From contig CP070658.1 in NCBI GenBank assembly GCA_020355105.1, positions 1,313,913 through 1,320,324 of the forward strand: 6,412 bases of DNA. Direction: 5' to 3'. Of the stretch, positions 5,921-6,412 are shown piece after piece. Source of the DNA: Candidatus Thorarchaeota archaeon (GTDB taxonomy: Archaea > Asgardarchaeota > Thorarchaeia > Thorarchaeales > Thorarchaeaceae). Every line of letters begins with the position of its first letter. Within the stretch, counting starts at the first letter, position 1. A program made the translations under genes and the position numbers. Under the pieces are notes generated by a model. It made no database searches, had not been told where the DNA came from, and was given only the letters and a program-made list of their open reading frames with translations.

Positions 5921-6412
5921 ATGTACGAGATTGACTTGGAAAAGGCTACCCAATACATCGCCGAGATATATCATGAAAAAGACAAGCCCAGTGCCAAGGA
6001 GTATGTTGAGAGGGCAGGGCTGGTAGGGCCGATCATTGAAGACGATATTGCCAGACTCTTCAAGCTTCTTCTCAAAGTCACCAGGCCAAAGAAGATTCTA
6101 GAGATAGGCATGAACATTGGCTTCTCCACTACGTCAATGGCACTGGCTGTGAAGGATTTCGAGGGGATGGTCACAACCCTAGAGATGGATCCCGAGGTTG
6201 CCAAGGTTGCAAGGAAGAACTTCGAGAGAGAAGGCGTAGCTGACAACATTGAGATTGTCATTGGTGATGCGTATGAGATATTGCCACGCATCGAATCAGA
6301 GAGCTATGATGTGGTGTTCCAGGACTCCACCAAACGGGGATATCCTTTGATGTTGAAAGACTGTCTGAGGATACTGAAGAGAGGAGGGCTTCTTCTTGTT
6401 GATGATACACTC
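5921..6412 (+). CDS. SAM-dependent O-methyltransferase, 3' end beyond the window
   Basis: The 164 visible residues are the N-terminal three quarters or so of a class I methyltransferase of the metal-dependent O-methyltransferase group (methyltransferase family 3, the COMT/CCoAOMT relatives, usually 210-230 residues). An N-terminal helical part with EYVERAGLVGPIIEDDIARL (27-46) precedes motif I, ILEIGMNIGFST (59-70), which binds S-adenosylmethionine. LEMD (87-90) supplies the acidic residue for the ribose and GDAYEILP (115-122) follows. YDVVFQDSTKRGYP (129-142) carries Asp135 and Lys138, where the family has its metal and catalytic residues. GGLLLVDDTL (155-164) carries Asp161-Asp162, where a second metal ligand pair is usual (often D-N). 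The acceptor, probably a catechol-like hydroxyl or another small molecule, is not known. The ATG at 5921 is preferred; a GTG two codons earlier is possible. Only a weak GTGAT lies just upstream. Confidence 0.88.
   Translation, partial: MYEIDLEKATQYIAEIYHEKDKPSAKEYVERAGLVGPIIEDDIARLFKLLLKVTRPKKILEIGMNIGFSTTSMALAVKDFEGMVTTLEMDPEVAKVARKNFEREGVADNIEIVIGDAYEILPRIESESYDVVFQDSTKRGYPLMLKDCLRILKRGGLLLVDDTL

Noticed and set aside
1..6412. Mobile elements, CRISPR repeats, toxin-antitoxin or defence genes, tRNA or rRNA genes.
   Set aside because: I saw no transposase or integrase motifs, no regularly spaced repeats, no cloverleaf-like segments and no rRNA-like conserved stretches.

Overview
The window reads as a stretch of archaeal chromosome. 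The clearest evidence is a full-length ribosomal protein uS19 of the archaeal/eukaryotic type. Support comes from several start codons preceded by GGTGA-type Shine-Dalgarno sequences, from TATA-like CTTAA/CTTTAAG boxes, and from an archaeal-type phosphoglucosamine mutase. The moderate G+C content and the mix of genes would suit an Asgard lineage such as Thorarchaeia, but that placement is a guess from general character and not from a diagnostic gene.

Layout from left to right. (1) Positions 1-207 hold the 3' end of a membrane protein gene with one transmembrane helix and a very acidic tail; a strong cUUCGg hairpin follows its stop. (2) Positions 372-1802 (minus) encode an acyltransferase-3 family integral membrane protein. 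(3) Positions 1864-2583 (plus) encode an unrecognised membrane protein, divergent from the acyltransferase. (4) Positions 2600-3958 (minus) encode a complete phosphohexomutase, best called GlmM. (5) Positions 4033-4593 (plus) encode a small TPR protein, divergent from glmM across a 74-bp spacer with a central CTTAAG. (6) Positions 4672-5082 (plus) encode uS19 as an apparently separate transcription unit. (7) Positions 5257-5532 (plus) encode a small DUF3303-like protein. (8) Positions 5570-5806 (minus) encode a two-helix small membrane protein. (9) Positions 5921-6412 (plus) hold the 5' part of an O-methyltransferase cut by the window edge.

Almost every gene appears to be its own transcription unit. 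Neighbours alternate between convergent and divergent, and spacers run from 16 to 174 bp, so there is no obvious long operon. GlmM makes the precursor for UDP-GlcNAc, and acyltransferase-3 proteins typically acylate surface glycans or lipids, so the left half could contribute to cell-surface carbohydrate work. This is inference from proximity, because the genes are not co-directional in one operon. I see no mobile element, CRISPR array, tRNA or rRNA, and no convincing evidence of a new multi-gene system. The most noteworthy points are the stand-alone uS19 gene, the compact symmetric glmM/TPR promoter spacer, the long acyltransferase with extra C-terminal helices and an unsettled start, and the orphan membrane proteins. 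No gene-free stretch exceeds about 175 bp.
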